From Eudorina sp. 2006-703-Eu-15 (taxonomy: Eukaryota; Chlorophyta; Chlorophyceae; Chlamydomonadales; Volvocaceae), in NCBI GenBank assembly GCA_003117195.1, contig BDSI01000082.1:248001-312000 (forward strand): a stretch of DNA of 64,000 nucleotides, in the 5' to 3' direction. Positions 34,101 through 47,000 of this stretch are shown one piece after another (position 1 is the stretch's first letter; the number at the start of each line of letters is the position of its first letter). The notes beneath the pieces were generated by a model that worked only from the letters and a program-made list of their open reading frames with translations, was not told where the DNA came from and ran no database searches. The position numbers and the translations under genes were made by a program.

Positions 34101-34979
34101 ATGGTCATGGCCGCGAGGGACGTCCAGGGATGGGCAGGACCAGATGTTGGGGGAGCGCGAGGGGGCTTCCAGGGACGGGCTGGCGTTTAGTTGGGAGTTG
34201 GGGGACGCCAGGGGTAGGGGCGCAGGTTGACCAGGGCGGTGAACGTCCGCCAGGTTCGTTTCGCCAAGCGGCAGCGCGCCTTGCATGGCCAGCCCACGCA
34301 ACCTCCCGCCCCTCGGCCCCTCTTGCCGCCGCGCCCGCGCCCGATTCGCAGCCTGCGGCAGAAGGTGGATGAGCTGCAGGGGCACCTGGAGTTCCAGGTG
34401 CGGGGTGCCGGCGGGCCTCGACCCCGGCCGTTTGGGGTGGAGGGGCCAGCGGGTAGATGGGGGCGTGGATGGATGGCGGGGGACTGAAGAGATCGGGAAG
34501 GGTGCGGTCAGGAATGCATGGGGTGCGGTGGAAGGAGCGTCAGCGGCCATATCGGTGGTGTGGTTGCAAGTACGGTATCCTGTGTGCGTTTGTGTACCTG
34601 CCGTACCCTCCTGCCGTATCCGTGTCGTATGTGGGTAGGGCGTCTTGGGGGCCTGATCTGCCGTGCCCCGTCGTACCTCGCCGTGCCCGACAGGTGGGGG
34701 AGCTGGGCGCCAAGGTGGCCTCGCTCACCAAGGCGCTCTCGGATGCGAATGAGAAGCTCAATGGCGACGCAGGTGCGTGTGCGTGTGTGTATTGGAGAAG
34801 TGTGTCATGTGTGAGAATGAAAGCCTGAGCCGCCAGATATGGGGAGTCCACCTCGACCGCATGTGTGCAGCGAGACACCCTCCCGACCGTATGTGTGTTC
34901 TCAGGCGGGCAGAACAGGTGTGCGTGACGTATGTGTGTTTAGAAAGGAAACCCGCCCGACGTATGTTAAGATACCGCCC

Positions 34980-35010
<31 letters not shown>

Positions 35011-38000
35011 TTAGCGACCTGTGTAGCGAGGAGCCCACCCGAACCACCCGTGTGTGTGTATGGGTGTAACACTGTGTTTAATGAGCAACCCGCCCAACGG
35101 TGTGTTCATAGGCAGGCAGAAACAGGTGTGCGTGACATGCGAGGGGCCGAGTAGCGCCCAAAAATTTGCCCGTATGCATATATAATATACCCATTGCCCG
35201 ACCCATACGATAAAAAAGGCTGCGGTGTCGGAAGAACGCTGTGTGTGCGGGTCTGTGGTAAGTAGGTGTTTACGCTCGTCCCTAGGGAGCAAATACCCCT
35301 TGGGCCCCCCGTTGCCTGCTGTTGCACCGACGGCTGCTACGTATTCTTTCTGGGTGTGCCTGGGCTTGTCTTTCGGGTTTGTTTTTTATTTTTCAGTTTA
35401 ACCCCCTTGGGCGTCAACGCCCACAAACTCTTCAGATTGCAGTACGGGTCACCGCTGTGCGACCCCTTGGAACCGTCCTGCCCCCACAGCGTCCACTATC
35501 AGCGAGCTCAGAAAGCAGTTCATGGCGGCGGAGGCGACGGTGCAGCAACAGACCGCGAAGATCGCTGAGCTCGAGCACGCTGTCGTACACCGCGACAACG
35601 TCATATCCGAGTTCACGGCCAAGGTCGCCGCCGCCAAGGCCGCTGAGAAGGCGGCTGTGGAGGCGGCGGAGAAGGCAAAGCTGGAGGTGGCGATTAAGGA
35701 GATGGTGGTAGAGGAAGGGCAGACAGCTGCCATGGCGGTGGTTGCGGTGGAGGCCGAGGAGCGGGGGCTGCAGGCGGCTGCGGATGAGGCGGCCGCGGAG
35801 CAGGCGGCGGCGGAGGCCGAGGCCGCGGCTGCTGCGGAGGCGGCTGCGGCGGCTGCGGCTGCTGAGGCGGCTGCGGCGGAGGCGGCTGCGGCGGAGGCGG
35901 CGGCTGCAGAGGCGGCGGCGGAGGCAAAGGCCGCCGCAGAGGCTGCAGAGGCGCTGGCTATTGCGGCCGCGGAGGCAGCGGCCGAGGCGGCGGCGGCCGA
36001 GGCGGCGGCAGCGGCGGAGGCGCTGGAGGTAGCGCTGTTCAACGCCCGGGAGGCGGCGGTGGAGGACGCGCTGGTGGCGGCGGCGGCGGTTGCGGCGGAC
36101 GTGGCAGCGGGGGCAGCCATCGAGCAGGTGCGTGGCAGTCCTCTTACAAGGGCGGGCTTTACGAGTTCACCTATCCTACATCCATGCCAACGAACGGTAA
36201 ACCAGCTGGTTGAGGGCTGGTAAGAGCAGGGTAAAACGAGCCCGGAACGAATCACGGCGCACCCAGCACGCTTAGATTGCAAAAGGAGGTCGCGGGCGGG
36301 GCCTCACGGTTGGCACCCGCTGCATGCCTGCCGGCTCCCCCGGCCCTCGTACGAGACCCGCGCGGCAGTCCCACGGGGCAGACCCACGGGGCCACGGGCG
36401 CGCTGAGACGCGGCTCCGCGCCTCCGGCAGCGGGTCGGGGTTGCGTGCGCATCTCGGGGCGGGGCGGTGTCAGGGTATCGAGGTGGCACGGTGTCGCTGT
36501 GTCGGTACCATGCCCCGGCGCCGGTCCCTGCGATTCGATGGGTCCTCACGGCCGCCGGAACAGGGTGCCGACCAGCCCGCGCGAGTAGTCAGCGAGGGGC
36601 CTCCGACCCCGACCCAAATGAGCGAGTGACAACAACGCGATCCTGCCCCCTCAAAAATAGCGCCACGCGTTGGCTTGTGGTGTTGGGCGTCTGGGCCCCA
36701 ACCCGACCACACCTCTCACCTCCTCGTCAGGGCTTCGGCCTTTTGTTATCTTGCCCTTTTGTTAATCTCACCTGTTTTCAAAAGAGTGACACCTCGACGC
36801 TTGACACCCGACAGTTCGTGGGGGAGCTTGAGGAGCTGCGCGCTGCTGAGGCCGCGGCCGCGGAGGCTGCAGCCAAGGCCAGGGCAGCGGAGACGGAGAA
36901 GAAGCTGGTGGAAGCTGAGGCCAAGGCGGCGGAGGCGGAGGCTAAGGCAGCGGAGGCGGAGGCCAAGGCGGCCGAGGCGGAGGCCAAGGCGGCGGCGGCG
37001 GAGGCAAAAGCCCAGGAGACGGAGGCGAAGCTGGCTGAGGTGGAGACCAAGGCGGCGCAGGCGGATTCGAGGCTGGTGGAGGTGTCAAAGCAGGTGCAGG
37101 AGGCGGAGGCCAAGGCGAGCGAGCTGCTGAAAACGAAGGAGGCGCAACTCAGCGACACTCGGCAGCAGGTACGAGCGCATGTCATTTTGGTGTGCTTTGA
37201 ATGAGTGCATGTGTGTGGTGCGAGAAAACATGTGCGTGTGTGTATGAAAACTGAGCCGCGAGATACGAGGTGTCCAGCTCGACCGTTTTTATTGGTGTGT
37301 GTTCACCGAGGGAAACCTTGTAGCGTTACATATCTGACCGGGCCTCCTTGTGTGGGGTAAGTTTGTTTCGTGGCGGGGAGCTGAGCGGGGCCAGTCGTGC
37401 GTGCTTGTTTGGGTGCGGTGGTCGCGGGTCTGACGCTGCCGGGCTGGCGGGCTGCGCATAGTGGTGGAGCTTTAGCTGGTTGAGGAAGCTGCGGTGGTGA
37501 TGCTTCAGGTGCTTTGGGAACTGTACGGGCCCAGGAGCGGACCTCAGTCAACTCGCCTCAGCTGGTCCAAGCGTGCGCAACGCAATCTTGTGCTCGTGGT
37601 GCTGCTTGCGTGGTTCTGCTGCTCACGATAACAATGGCTGTGGCGATGGTGATGGCGGTGACGGTGCCCCGCAGATGGACAAGCTCAAGGCGACGCTGGA
37701 GGCCGCGCTGGCCGCCGCCAACACTGAGAAGGCGCTGCTGACCGGCAAGCTGCGAGAGACGGAGGAGGCGCTGCAGGCCAAGGCGGCCCGCGTGCAGGAG
37801 CTGGAGCAGAAGGTGAGGGCAGGCGCGGGAACGGGCGGACAACCGAAAAGCAACCGGAATCTCAAACGAGGCCAGGGGGACGCACCATCAAGCGGCGCCT
37901 GTCACATGACGTGGCTGGGGATCCGCGGATGCCTCCAGTGTCCCGGGACCGAGGGGTGCCCGCGTGGGTCCCCACGCCGACATAAAGCCCCCCTTCGAAC

Positions 38001-38183
38001 TCGGGACTACTGGCCCTTTGTCTCGCTCACTCTATCTAACCCTACCTCCCTGCCCCTCTCCCTACCTCCCTGCCCCCCCCCATCTGGCCTCATGTTTCTG
38101 TCCTGCTCGTGCAGGTCATGGGACTGGAGCGGGAGTGCATGGACTTGAAGGCGGCTTTAAGCAAGCGCAAGGGTTTCTGCTGA
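31139..38183 (+). CDS. Coiled-coil protein, paralog 1, function unknown
   Basis: Exons: 31139-31515, 31852-31892, 32043-32335, 32906-33031, 33360-33502, 34352-34397, 34694-34772, 35490-36127, 36785-37168, 37675-37812, 38115-38183; all GT-AG and in phase, 777 residues. Residues 1-125 are Pro/Ser-rich and look disordered. From about 140 on it is almost all predicted helix: LKRERNALLADK and NKRRLEAVLSKLL (170-199), SRLESELSYRRTQ (287-299), ELEHAVVHRD (395-404), then Ala/Glu-rich helix (405-580), AEAKAAE heptads (exon 9) and a short C-terminus KRKGFC. It shares the landmarks in the same order with the gene at 44095-50293. I do not recognise the family; a structural role (cytoskeleton, basal body or flagellum) is possible but not shown. 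The exon 9 start could instead be at 36823. Confidence 0.85.
33541..33700. repeat. TG tract plus GCAGGCAGAACAGG repeat, copy 1 (intronic)
   Basis: A TG tract followed by about 145 bases (GGCAGGCAGAACAGGTGTGC, an AT-rich middle around GTATATAGTATAC, and GCTGCGGTGTCGGAAGA). Closely similar to 35101-35242; shorter pieces lie at about 33866-33905, 34893-34930 and 46868-46895. Confidence 0.75.
34982..35013. repeat. TG microsatellite (intronic)
   Basis: Pure TG run within the intron between exons 7 and 8 of coiled-coil gene 1. Confidence 0.9.
35101..35242. repeat. GCAGGCAGAACAGG repeat, copy 2 (intronic)
   Basis: Second long copy of the intronic repeat in the same gene and orientation as copy 1, with a few substitutions and one extra A. 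Confidence 0.75.
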
Positions 38184-39080
38184 GCAAGCCAATCGACCGT
38201 TGGTTACCTCAGGTCCGGTCCTGTTCACCGCAGCTCAGCGGACCAATCCGGTGCGGCCAGGTCAGGTTAGGTCAGCTCAGGTCAGGTCAGGTGGGCAACA
38301 AGGCAGGAGAGGCATGGTACAGCTTAAGGCATCGCATGCAGGCGAGTTGAGTCGGTTCGAGTTGTGTGTCGGCATATGACAGTGAGAGCTCGCGCGCGGC
38401 AGTGGCAGCGTTTCGTGGCAGCGTTTCGTGGCACTCGCGGTCCGCAACGGCCACCTTGCCCACGTGCAACATAGCCAATAGCTAGCTCGTAGCAATACAT
38501 CATGTGTAGTGGTAGGCTACCACTGGTAGCGCGCCCTGGTCAGCAATACATCATGTGTAGTGGTAACGCGCCCCGGTCAGGCGGTCGCGTGCGCCGCGGG
38601 GACTGGTGACGTGGGGCGATGAAATGACGGAGTAACAGGGTGAATCCCGCACCAGCTGTCGGACACATACGCCGATTGCACATCGCTCCCACGTCCCTGT
38701 CTAACAACGACAGACTTATCAAGAGTGCATACATGTGGATATTTAAACTGCCATTGAGAAGCAGTCGCTGCGTATTGAGTTTGCAGGGACGTGCTTTGGG
38801 ATCCGTTACAGTGGTTATAGGGAGCAGCGTGGCGAGGCACACGATACGCGGGCGGGGTAAGGCAGGCGGGCCAGGTGATGACTGGGTATGTATTCCTGGT
38901 CTGTTTGCGGGCGGTACGTGCGTCGCCTGGATGAGCTCGTGGACGCGGCCGCTTGTTTGTTCGGAGGGCGGTCTGGCAGCGGGGAGGGCTCAGCGGCCTG
39001 CATATGACCAACTGGGTACATAATCGGACACGCGCAGGGAGGAAAGCACCAGGGGTGCAGCAGGAGGATGCGTCGGAGGG

Positions 39081-39081
39081 G

Positions 39082-39131
<50 letters not shown>

Positions 39132-39189
39132 GGCAGCAGCAGCGGCAGCAGCAGCGGCAGCAGCAGCGGCAGCAGCAGCGGCAGCGGCA
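39081..39189. repeat. CAG/GCAGCAGCAGCG trinucleotide-type tract
   Basis: GCA units change gradually to a 12-base unit of three GCA and one GCG. Open in several frames (poly-Gln, poly-Ala, poly-Ser or poly-Cys), none supported as coding. Confidence 0.95.
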
Positions 39190-42100
39190 TGTTAGGACGT
39201 CTGTTGGTGGTAGTAGTAGTAGTAGTAGTAGTAATAACCGCACATCCGCACCAGGATTTACCGTTGGAGGGTCCCTCAGTGAGGGTGGGTGGCATGGGTC
39301 ATCAGCACCGCCGTCATGTCAGGCCACGATGTCCGACTGGGTTGTGTCCGGGCAGCTGGCACGCACGCGCGCGTGGATTCCGGCATGTGTGGATATGCGC
39401 TTCGTTAGGGGGTCCGATCCATCCATCCCTAGAGCTTCTCCCGGCACACCGCATGCGTGTGAAGGGGCTTCCGCCGGAGCGCCTGCGGACCGATCGTCCC
39501 CAGAGATGTTTGTCCCCACATCTTGGTTCCCACATGTTGGTCCCTTGAAGAGGTTTGGAATGGAACTCCGCTGTTTGGGTCTGGCTGTCGTCCGGTGACC
39601 CAAATCGCGGCCAGCTGCCTGCAGGGCCGTGCACTGGGCGTGGCATCTTGTGGGTCGGTGGGTCGGAGCCGCGACTCGGCGGACGTGTTGCTGGTGTGCG
39701 CCGGCAGTGGGCGGTGCAGCGCGTGGCGCCGCCGTGGGCCCTGGTTGCTGGGCTTCGGTGAGTGGTAGCAACTGCTGTGCAGAGCCGCTGACATAGCCAC
39801 ACTCTCCGCAGGAGGTTTCCAACGCAAAGGATGGGTTTGGCGAGAGGATGACCAGCGCGTTGTTGTGGTGGTCGTGGTGGTGAAGTGAGTGGGTGAGCGA
39901 GTGGTCGTTCCACGGGGTTCCGAGGCTGGGTGGAGGTAGGGGCGGGCGGGGCGCTGGTGTGGACGCGTGGCGTTGTCGCAATCCTACAGGAGAGCGGACG
40001 ACGGGCGGTTTGGTTTTCAAAGGGCTCTGCAGAGGTCAACCCTGTGGCTTAACGAGTGCGTTGGACCCCGCTGTGTCGCCGTACGACGCCGTGCGGATGA
40101 CACCAGCGTCAAGCCACGACAAGTGAAGGGACGCGGATGGGTTGAGCGGCCCGCGGGTGGCTGCTGCGCGCGTTCCGCATGATTGACGCCCACGAAACCA
40201 GCGCGCACAACACGTGGCTCAACACGTGGTTGCAATTCTAAACACGTGGCACACGTGGGGTCTTCTCAGTCGGGAGTGCGTGCGTGGCATTGCACCCCGG
40301 GACCTTTAGCTTGTCCACCATTCGAGAGGTCCCGTGCGTTGTCATGCGTGGTGTTGTCCGGGGTTCTTACTTGGGTCTTGTTACGATAACCAGGACGGAA
40401 GGTTCTGGATGAGACCTCACATTGTATCAGGTCTGGTTCGGTCCGGCGCACGCAACTTTACCGTGCTTACGGTCAGTTGTGGAGCTGAAACGTGGCGGCG
40501 GGGCCGGGGCGCTCCGCGTGCGCTGTCCACCCGAGCGCTTCTTCCTAGCGGGTTTCCTTTCCAGACACTTCCTAGCGGGACCGCATGTCCTCGTGCCCCC
40601 CGCACCCCTCCCCCGCCCCACCGCGTGAACAAACTGATGTGCATGAATACGGTACCCGTCAGTGTACTCCCTCACGCGGCGCGAGCACCCCGCGCCGGCC
40701 TCGCCTCGGCGGCTGCGAATGGGCTCCCCAGGATGGGCCGGGGCACCAGGCCGAGGGACGGAACCGCCGACACTCCGCCTGCGAGGGGCGGCACCGCCTG
40801 ACAGAAATCAACTCATTGGGATTTTTTGCGGTTAAGCACACTGTCCGCGAAACGCGTGGGTGAGACTTTGTCTCTAGCGATGTCGTGAGGGGGCCGCGGT
40901 GCTGCTGGGACAGCATGCGTACTAGCACAGTACAGTATGTGTCATTGTATTAGTGCTGGCAAAGGACGGACAGCGTTTTCGCGTCATCACGAAGTACTCC
41001 AGGGTATGTACGGCACGCGTACGGGACGCAGATAAAGCCCCAGCGGCGCCGTGCAGGTTCCCGTGTTTGAACCGACCGCGTGACCGTGAGCCTATATATA
41101 TGTGTGGCACTCCGTGGGGACCCTAACGGTTAGGGCGCGGTGCGGTTTTACCGCAGGCAGCCACCCCTGTGGGTGTGGTGTACGGCACGCACGCATGACA
41201 AATTGTTGGTGGGGCATTGGTCGTCGCCGTCCAGGGACCGCGAAGCCTACGTTCGAGCCTGTGAAGGGGAGTGGCGGGCCACCCGAGTTGCCGGGTCTCG
41301 TGGAGGGACATTCGAAGAGAAGGCGCCCTCCCGTGTGACCCCGGGGCAGTGCTCCGGACCTGTTGCACGCGTCAGGATTTGATCGTCGGGAGACCGGCGA
41401 GCGCGCAAGGTTGGGGTTGGGTATGGGTTTTGCGATCAGTGGAGATCTGCCGTACGATGCTTCCCGCGGCGCACGGGCGTGCTGAGTCAGAGGAATGGCA
41501 TTTGCTGTGCGTTTATATTACCAGTGGTGGGGTTGGGCGAGTGGCCGGGATGCAAGTAGGGAAGTTTGCGTACGGGATGACTTCGCCCCGCTGTTTATTG
41601 GCAGAGCTGTGCCTGCCAGCAAATCAATCTGCGTCACAATCAGTGTTATGACTTGTGAGGGGTTGACGAAGGGGGAGGGCGCGGCTGCGGTGGCCTTGCG
41701 ATCCGGTCATGAAGGCTGGGTTTGGGAGACTCGACCCTCTGCGCGGGTTGCATTGAAGCTGCTCGGATGGGCTGGATTGAGACCCCAGCTGTGACGTGCA
41801 ACTCCTAATGAGGTGGTCTCGCAGCTTGGTTTGCTGCTGGGCGCTGGATGGGGCGTGCTCGTTGCCGCGGTGCCTCTTGCGATATTAGTGCCTGAAAAGT
41901 CGGGCAGGCTTCCAGATCAGGCTACCGTACCTGGTATGGCGGAGGTCTGTACTTTCCTGCACCTTACATGTAAACGTGTCTTTGCAAGCAGCGGCAAGTC
42001 GCCCGTGCCTTACGTTTCGCTGATGTGCCCACGATTCAAGTGCTCCTCATCAAAGCATGGACAGCAGTTGCCATGATGGCGTCCTTGCTCAGCGGCAGGT

Positions 42101-42898
42101 CGGTAGGATCTTGGTCGCAGGTGGTCGCCAACAGTTTCTGACCAGCGGGTCAGGCAGGGGGGTAGGTGATCCGAGGCCATACTAGGACAGTGGACAGCGT
42201 CTATTCTTCCCAGTTTGAAGGATGTGTTATTTTGTTTTGGTATGGAGATTCATTTGCAACCTGGAGTTCTGTAATGGTAGCAGGAGTATCGGCCCTTGTC
42301 GACGATGTGTCACGGTTGCGTTTGAGCGTTGCATCGTGCGTCTGTCCATCTATTGACCTCTCAGTGAACAGCGCCAGGGTTGGTGTGACTCCAAAACTTG
42401 CATTATTTTAATCATGGCGCGAGAACTCGGTTCCGCGCATGCGACTCAGCGTTTTTTCGTCCGAAAACCTGATTCTCGGTTTCGCTGGTCCTGCATGTAT
42501 TCTGACACTCACAGAGTTTATAGGCGGAATACAAATACTATGATAAATTTTATTGATTTGTCAATTCCCTTTGGCGGTCCACCGGCGCAAAACCGGCGCC
42601 CAATAGAAGCGTGCTGCACGAGGCGCACCCTGAATTCATGTATAACACTTTTTGCCAATATTTATAAAGACTTTTTTCTTACTAATGGTCCATTCAGGCC
42701 GAGGACCGCAGGTGCGTGGGGTTCGCCGTACAACTTCCGATGAGGCCAAAGCGATACCGCCGACGTCATGTGCAATTCGTTACCATCGATTCACCTTTGA
42801 ACACATTGTGAACTGCTGCCCCTTAAAATTACATTATCGTAGGGTATACGGGGCGATTCTAATTGACATCTTGGTTAAGCTTGGTTCGACAGTTGACA

Positions 42899-42933
42899 AG
42901 AGCGAGCAAGCAAGCAAGCAAGCAAGCAAGCAA
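42899..42933. repeat. AGCA tetranucleotide tract
   Basis: About eight AGCA units in an AT-rich stretch without genes. Confidence 0.9.
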
Positions 42934-44094
42934 CTTGTTTGTGCTCTTCCAGCAAAAGGCGTTATGTACGTCTGTTACCTGGCAATTCGGTCGCGTTTTC
43001 CTGGCATTGCCACCTAGATCCAGTTGCATGCATGGTATTTGGAGTGTGCTGGTCGTGGGGAAGAAGCTTTAAATCTATTTCGGTAAGTCGGCGTTCCTGG
43101 TGGTCCGTTCGGAACCCGAAGCTAGGCCATTGCGGTCAGGCTGGCGGTTGATGTTGGTATTTGTTTTTGGTGCTTTGAAAGGGATTGATTGAATTTCTTC
43201 CTCCGGCACCGTGATGTGACAGTAGCTTTCAGCCATTACTACATAGCGCGCGAGCATTGCATGACCTTCCGGGATAGCAGAAAGGGTGGCCTAGGAACAT
43301 GTTAAGCTGAACAGTAATTGGCAAACGGGGAAGCTGGCTCTGTCTGACGGTTATGACGTGCATCATGTTCGATGATGCCCTGACTTGCCTTTACGTTGCA
43401 CGCGCAGTTGCAGATAAGGTATTCTTTCTTTCCACCCTATGTACTCTTCAACATGTTTGACGTATGGCAACAACCTGCGGTTCCAGAAGGGTGTAGTGGG
43501 TTTGACAAACATGATATGAGAGCTGGAACCTCGGGTGTTTGGGGCGGTATCTGCGCACCGCTGGCAGCTCAACAGCATCCTCCAGGCAACCCCGCGTCGA
43601 GCCAACCAAAAACCCTGAAGTTACAGCACGCTGAGTCGCAGACACCCTTGAGCCAAGCCTGCTCCTAGACTTTCTGCCTCGCACTTATAGGTAGTAGCCG
43701 TAGAGTTGGTGGTTTCCGAAGGCGCAGTAATGAGCTGCAACGGCGCGGACACGTTGCGTCCGCCGGGGCGGTGATCGGACACAACAATTGCCTGGAGGGT
43801 AGATTGCGGGCTCCTAAGGACGTCCGAGGCACCAAACCCACTCATGCCGGAGCAGCGCCAGACCTTCCCTCCTTCCCCTTTTCCTACCGCTGCCCAGGTC
43901 TGGATAAGAACCGCAACCGGCAAGCCGCGGTAGCCCCTCCTCAAGCTACCATTCACTCCACGCCTACGTTGACCTCCCCCTCTATTTCCCCTCCTCGACC
44001 ACCAGCTCTCAGCTTACCACCACCACCACCTCCACCATCGCCACCGCCCCTGGCCCTTCCGCCGTTCCAACACCCGGGGCCCAGCCAGAGCACC

Positions 44095-47000
44095 ATGGTC
44101 AGTACCAGCCAGTCCGGCGATCTGTCCGGTCCCGCACCGCACCGCGCCTCGCTGCGTCTGTCCACCTCGCGGCAGTCGCTGTCGGGCGCCCTGGGTGGGC
44201 CCTCGCAGAAGCGGATGGGTGTCTCCAACACGCGAGTCAGCTCCCCCGGACACCTGGGTGTGGCTGCCGGAGGCGGAGGCGAGTCTCCGACGACCTCGGT
44301 GCCGGGGGCGTCGGGGCCGTACGGGGAGACGCCGCGGCTGCCGCTGGTTTCGGAGTCGGGCGACAAGCCGATGCCCCGGTGAGAGCGAGAGCGGGGTATG
44401 GATGTACCGTAGTCAGGTGACAGGGGATTGTAGCTTTGTAGGTCGTGGAGCGGTTTGTTCAGCCGTGCGAAAGTCTGTCAGCAGCAGGGGCCAGCAGGGT
44501 ACCTGAGCCAGGCTTTCGGACTGCCCCGGACAGTCCTGGACCCAGCAGGGCTGCGCCTGTGCGCCTTCTCCTGCGTGTGGGTCAGATCTGCTGTTTTGTA
44601 TTATGTTCTTGGTTTGTTACCGTCATCTGGACATAGGATCTGGCAAACCCAGATCAGGAACGCGTGGAGACCAGAGCCCCAGCTTGCCTCAGATCCGTAA
44701 CCCGCTGTGCCTCCCCTCCCGCCTGCACACAAACACCCCACCCGACCCCACCCGCTACCCCCCCCTCACACACCACCTCCTTTGGGGCCCCTCTGGTCGG
44801 CGCGCGTACGACATGATGAATGTACGGCAGGCCACCCCCGAGTGTGATGCTGCGACGTGCCTCGAGTGAGTCACGGGACCGACCGACCGACCAACTGACC
44901 GACTTGTAGAGGGGCGTCGTAAGGGCACGGGCAAGGGCTTCGGAGAACTTATTTTATAAACTATCCAACCCCAGCGGGTTGGATAGTTTATAAAATAAGT
45001 TTGATGGCTTGTAGGGTTTACGAAATAAGTCTGATGGCTTGTAGGAGGTTCTATTATTCTTGAGTGCGTTTGAAAATGTGGGTATCGTATGTAGGCTGCT
45101 GCTGACGCGCCGCATGCGAGACGCGGTCCGGTGAACGTCGGTGAAAGTGAGCTCCTGCGCAAATGTTTCTTTGTGCATTGATGTTGTTGCGGTTTACACA
45201 CCTGCGCGGGTGTCTTTCAGTGTCCATGACGGCGCGCCCGTAGCGTGTACGGCACCTGTGAGGTGGACTAGGGACATGAGATGTTTACGTTCAGCCTTAC
45301 CCCCGGTCCGTCCGTCCGTCCGTCGTAACACCATCACCACCACCACCGCCATCGCCTCCCCCGCCCCGGTCCCTGTCCACGTCCGTGACGTCTGTCGTCC
45401 TCCCTGTCGTCGTACAACACTGCCGTACTTTGCAGCCCTCAACACCATGAACGTGGGCCCCTCCAAGGAGTCCCCTGTCGCGATGTCCCCGAAGGAGAGG
45501 GATCGGGAGCGTGACCGCGACAGCCCGCTGGGCGGTGAGAGCGCGTACACGCTGAAGAAGGAGCGCAACGCGCTGAAGATGGACAAGGTGCGGAGGGAGG
45601 GTGTGTGGTTAGTGACAAGCCCACCCGAAACACGCCGGAGGATGTGCGTGTGCGTGCTGATGGTGAGCAGCACGGAGAGCAGGGCATGCGTCTGTGTATG
45701 TGCGCGTGTGTATGCGCGTATGTGCGCGAGGCCATTGCAGTTGTGGTCTGCGGAGCTGCAGGGTTGCGGGATGCGAGATGCGAGATGTGGGGCGCGGGGT
45801 AAAGAGGCTGTTGGCGGGTGCGCGGCTCCCATTGGGCGGGCTTGGCTGACAGGCGCTTGTAAGTTGGGAGGGCCGTGGTTGGGATTGGTCCGCGGAGGGC
45901 TTCCGGGGCCTGCCCGAGATGGGCCCTATGATTGGGCCCTCGGTTGACACTGCGTGGGTGACTCCGGACTAGTGAGAAGGATGGTGTTTGTGATGTAATG
46001 GTGGTGGTGATAGTTTTGGTGGTGGTGGTGGTGGTGGTGGTGGTAATTTTGGTGGTGGTGGTGATGATAGTGCTAGTGGTGGTGATAATTTTGGTGGTGG
46101 TGGTGGTGGTGGTGGTGGTAATTTTGGTGGTGGTAGTGGTGATAGTGTTAGTGATGGTGATAATTTTGGTGGTGGTGGTGGTGGTGGTGGTGGTGGATCT
46201 CCCTAGGTTCCCGGTGTGCCTCCGCTGGCACCTCCAGCACCTCCAGCACCTCCAGCACCTCCAGCACCTCCAGCACCTCCAGCACCTCCAGCACCTCCAG
46301 CACCTCCAGCACCTCCAGCACCTCCAGCACCTCCAGCACCTCCAGCACCTCCAGCACCTCCAGCACCTCCAGCACCTCCAGCACCTCCAGCACCTCCAGC
46401 ACCTCCAGCACCTCCAGCACCTCCAGCACCTCCAGCACCTCCAGCACCTCCAGCACCTCCAGCACCTCCAGCACCTCCAGCACCTCCAGCACCTCCAGCA
46501 CCTCCAGCACCTCCAGCACCTCCAGCACCTCCAGCAACTGATCCATCCGCGCTAAACCCGACTTTAGCACGCCTGCCTGGGAACCCTTTTCGATGGGACC
46601 CGAATCAAAGCATCGATGCTGCTCCTGTAACGCAGAATCTGCTGCTGCTGAACAAGCGCCGCCTGGAGAACCTGTTGTCGAAGCTCTTGGAGAACCCGCT
46701 GCCCGGAGAGGAGGCCGATCTGGCGGCTCAGCAGGGACAAGGCTCGCCTGTGCTCAGGGCCAGCAGCACCCGGGCGCAGCTGATGAAGGTGCGGCTGGGA
46801 AGGGCTGGGGGGGAAGCGATCTCCCGCCGCCACGCGTCGTTACTGAAAGTGAACCTGTGTGTGTGTTATTTAGGCACGCAGAACAGGAGTGCGTGTGCGG
46901 ATACGGGGGAAAGGGGCGTAAGGGGCCTCTGTCCCCTCGCTTTCAACCAAGGGCGCGCGCCCGATCCCTGAGGATCGGTGACAGCTGTGCCCCCTCAAGG

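Larger units (their letters stand above)
38184..44094. other. Intergenic stretch between the two coiled-coil genes
   Basis: About 5.9 kb without a supportable gene. It contains a CAG/CGG-type trinucleotide tract at 39081-39189, a TAG run after it, and an AGCA tetranucleotide tract at about 42901-42933. The 41.8-43.4 kb part is AT-richer with open frames up to about 110 codons that show no domain. The end (about 43.9-44.09 kb) is C-rich and is the 5' flank or first-exon extension of the second coiled-coil gene. Confidence 0.5.

Noticed and set aside
35449..36282. Ala/Ser-rich frame on the minus strand
   Set aside because: Antisense of the Ala/Glu-rich exon 8 of coiled-coil gene 1, which has matching splice phases.
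39068..39598. Poly-Gln frame of 176 codons and the other frames over the CAG tract
   Set aside because: Open only because of the trinucleotide repeat; flanks show no coding signal or exon structure.
42414..42743. 109-codon frame in AT-rich DNA
   Set aside because: Length is unusual for AT-rich sequence, but no homology is recognised and no gene structure surrounds it.
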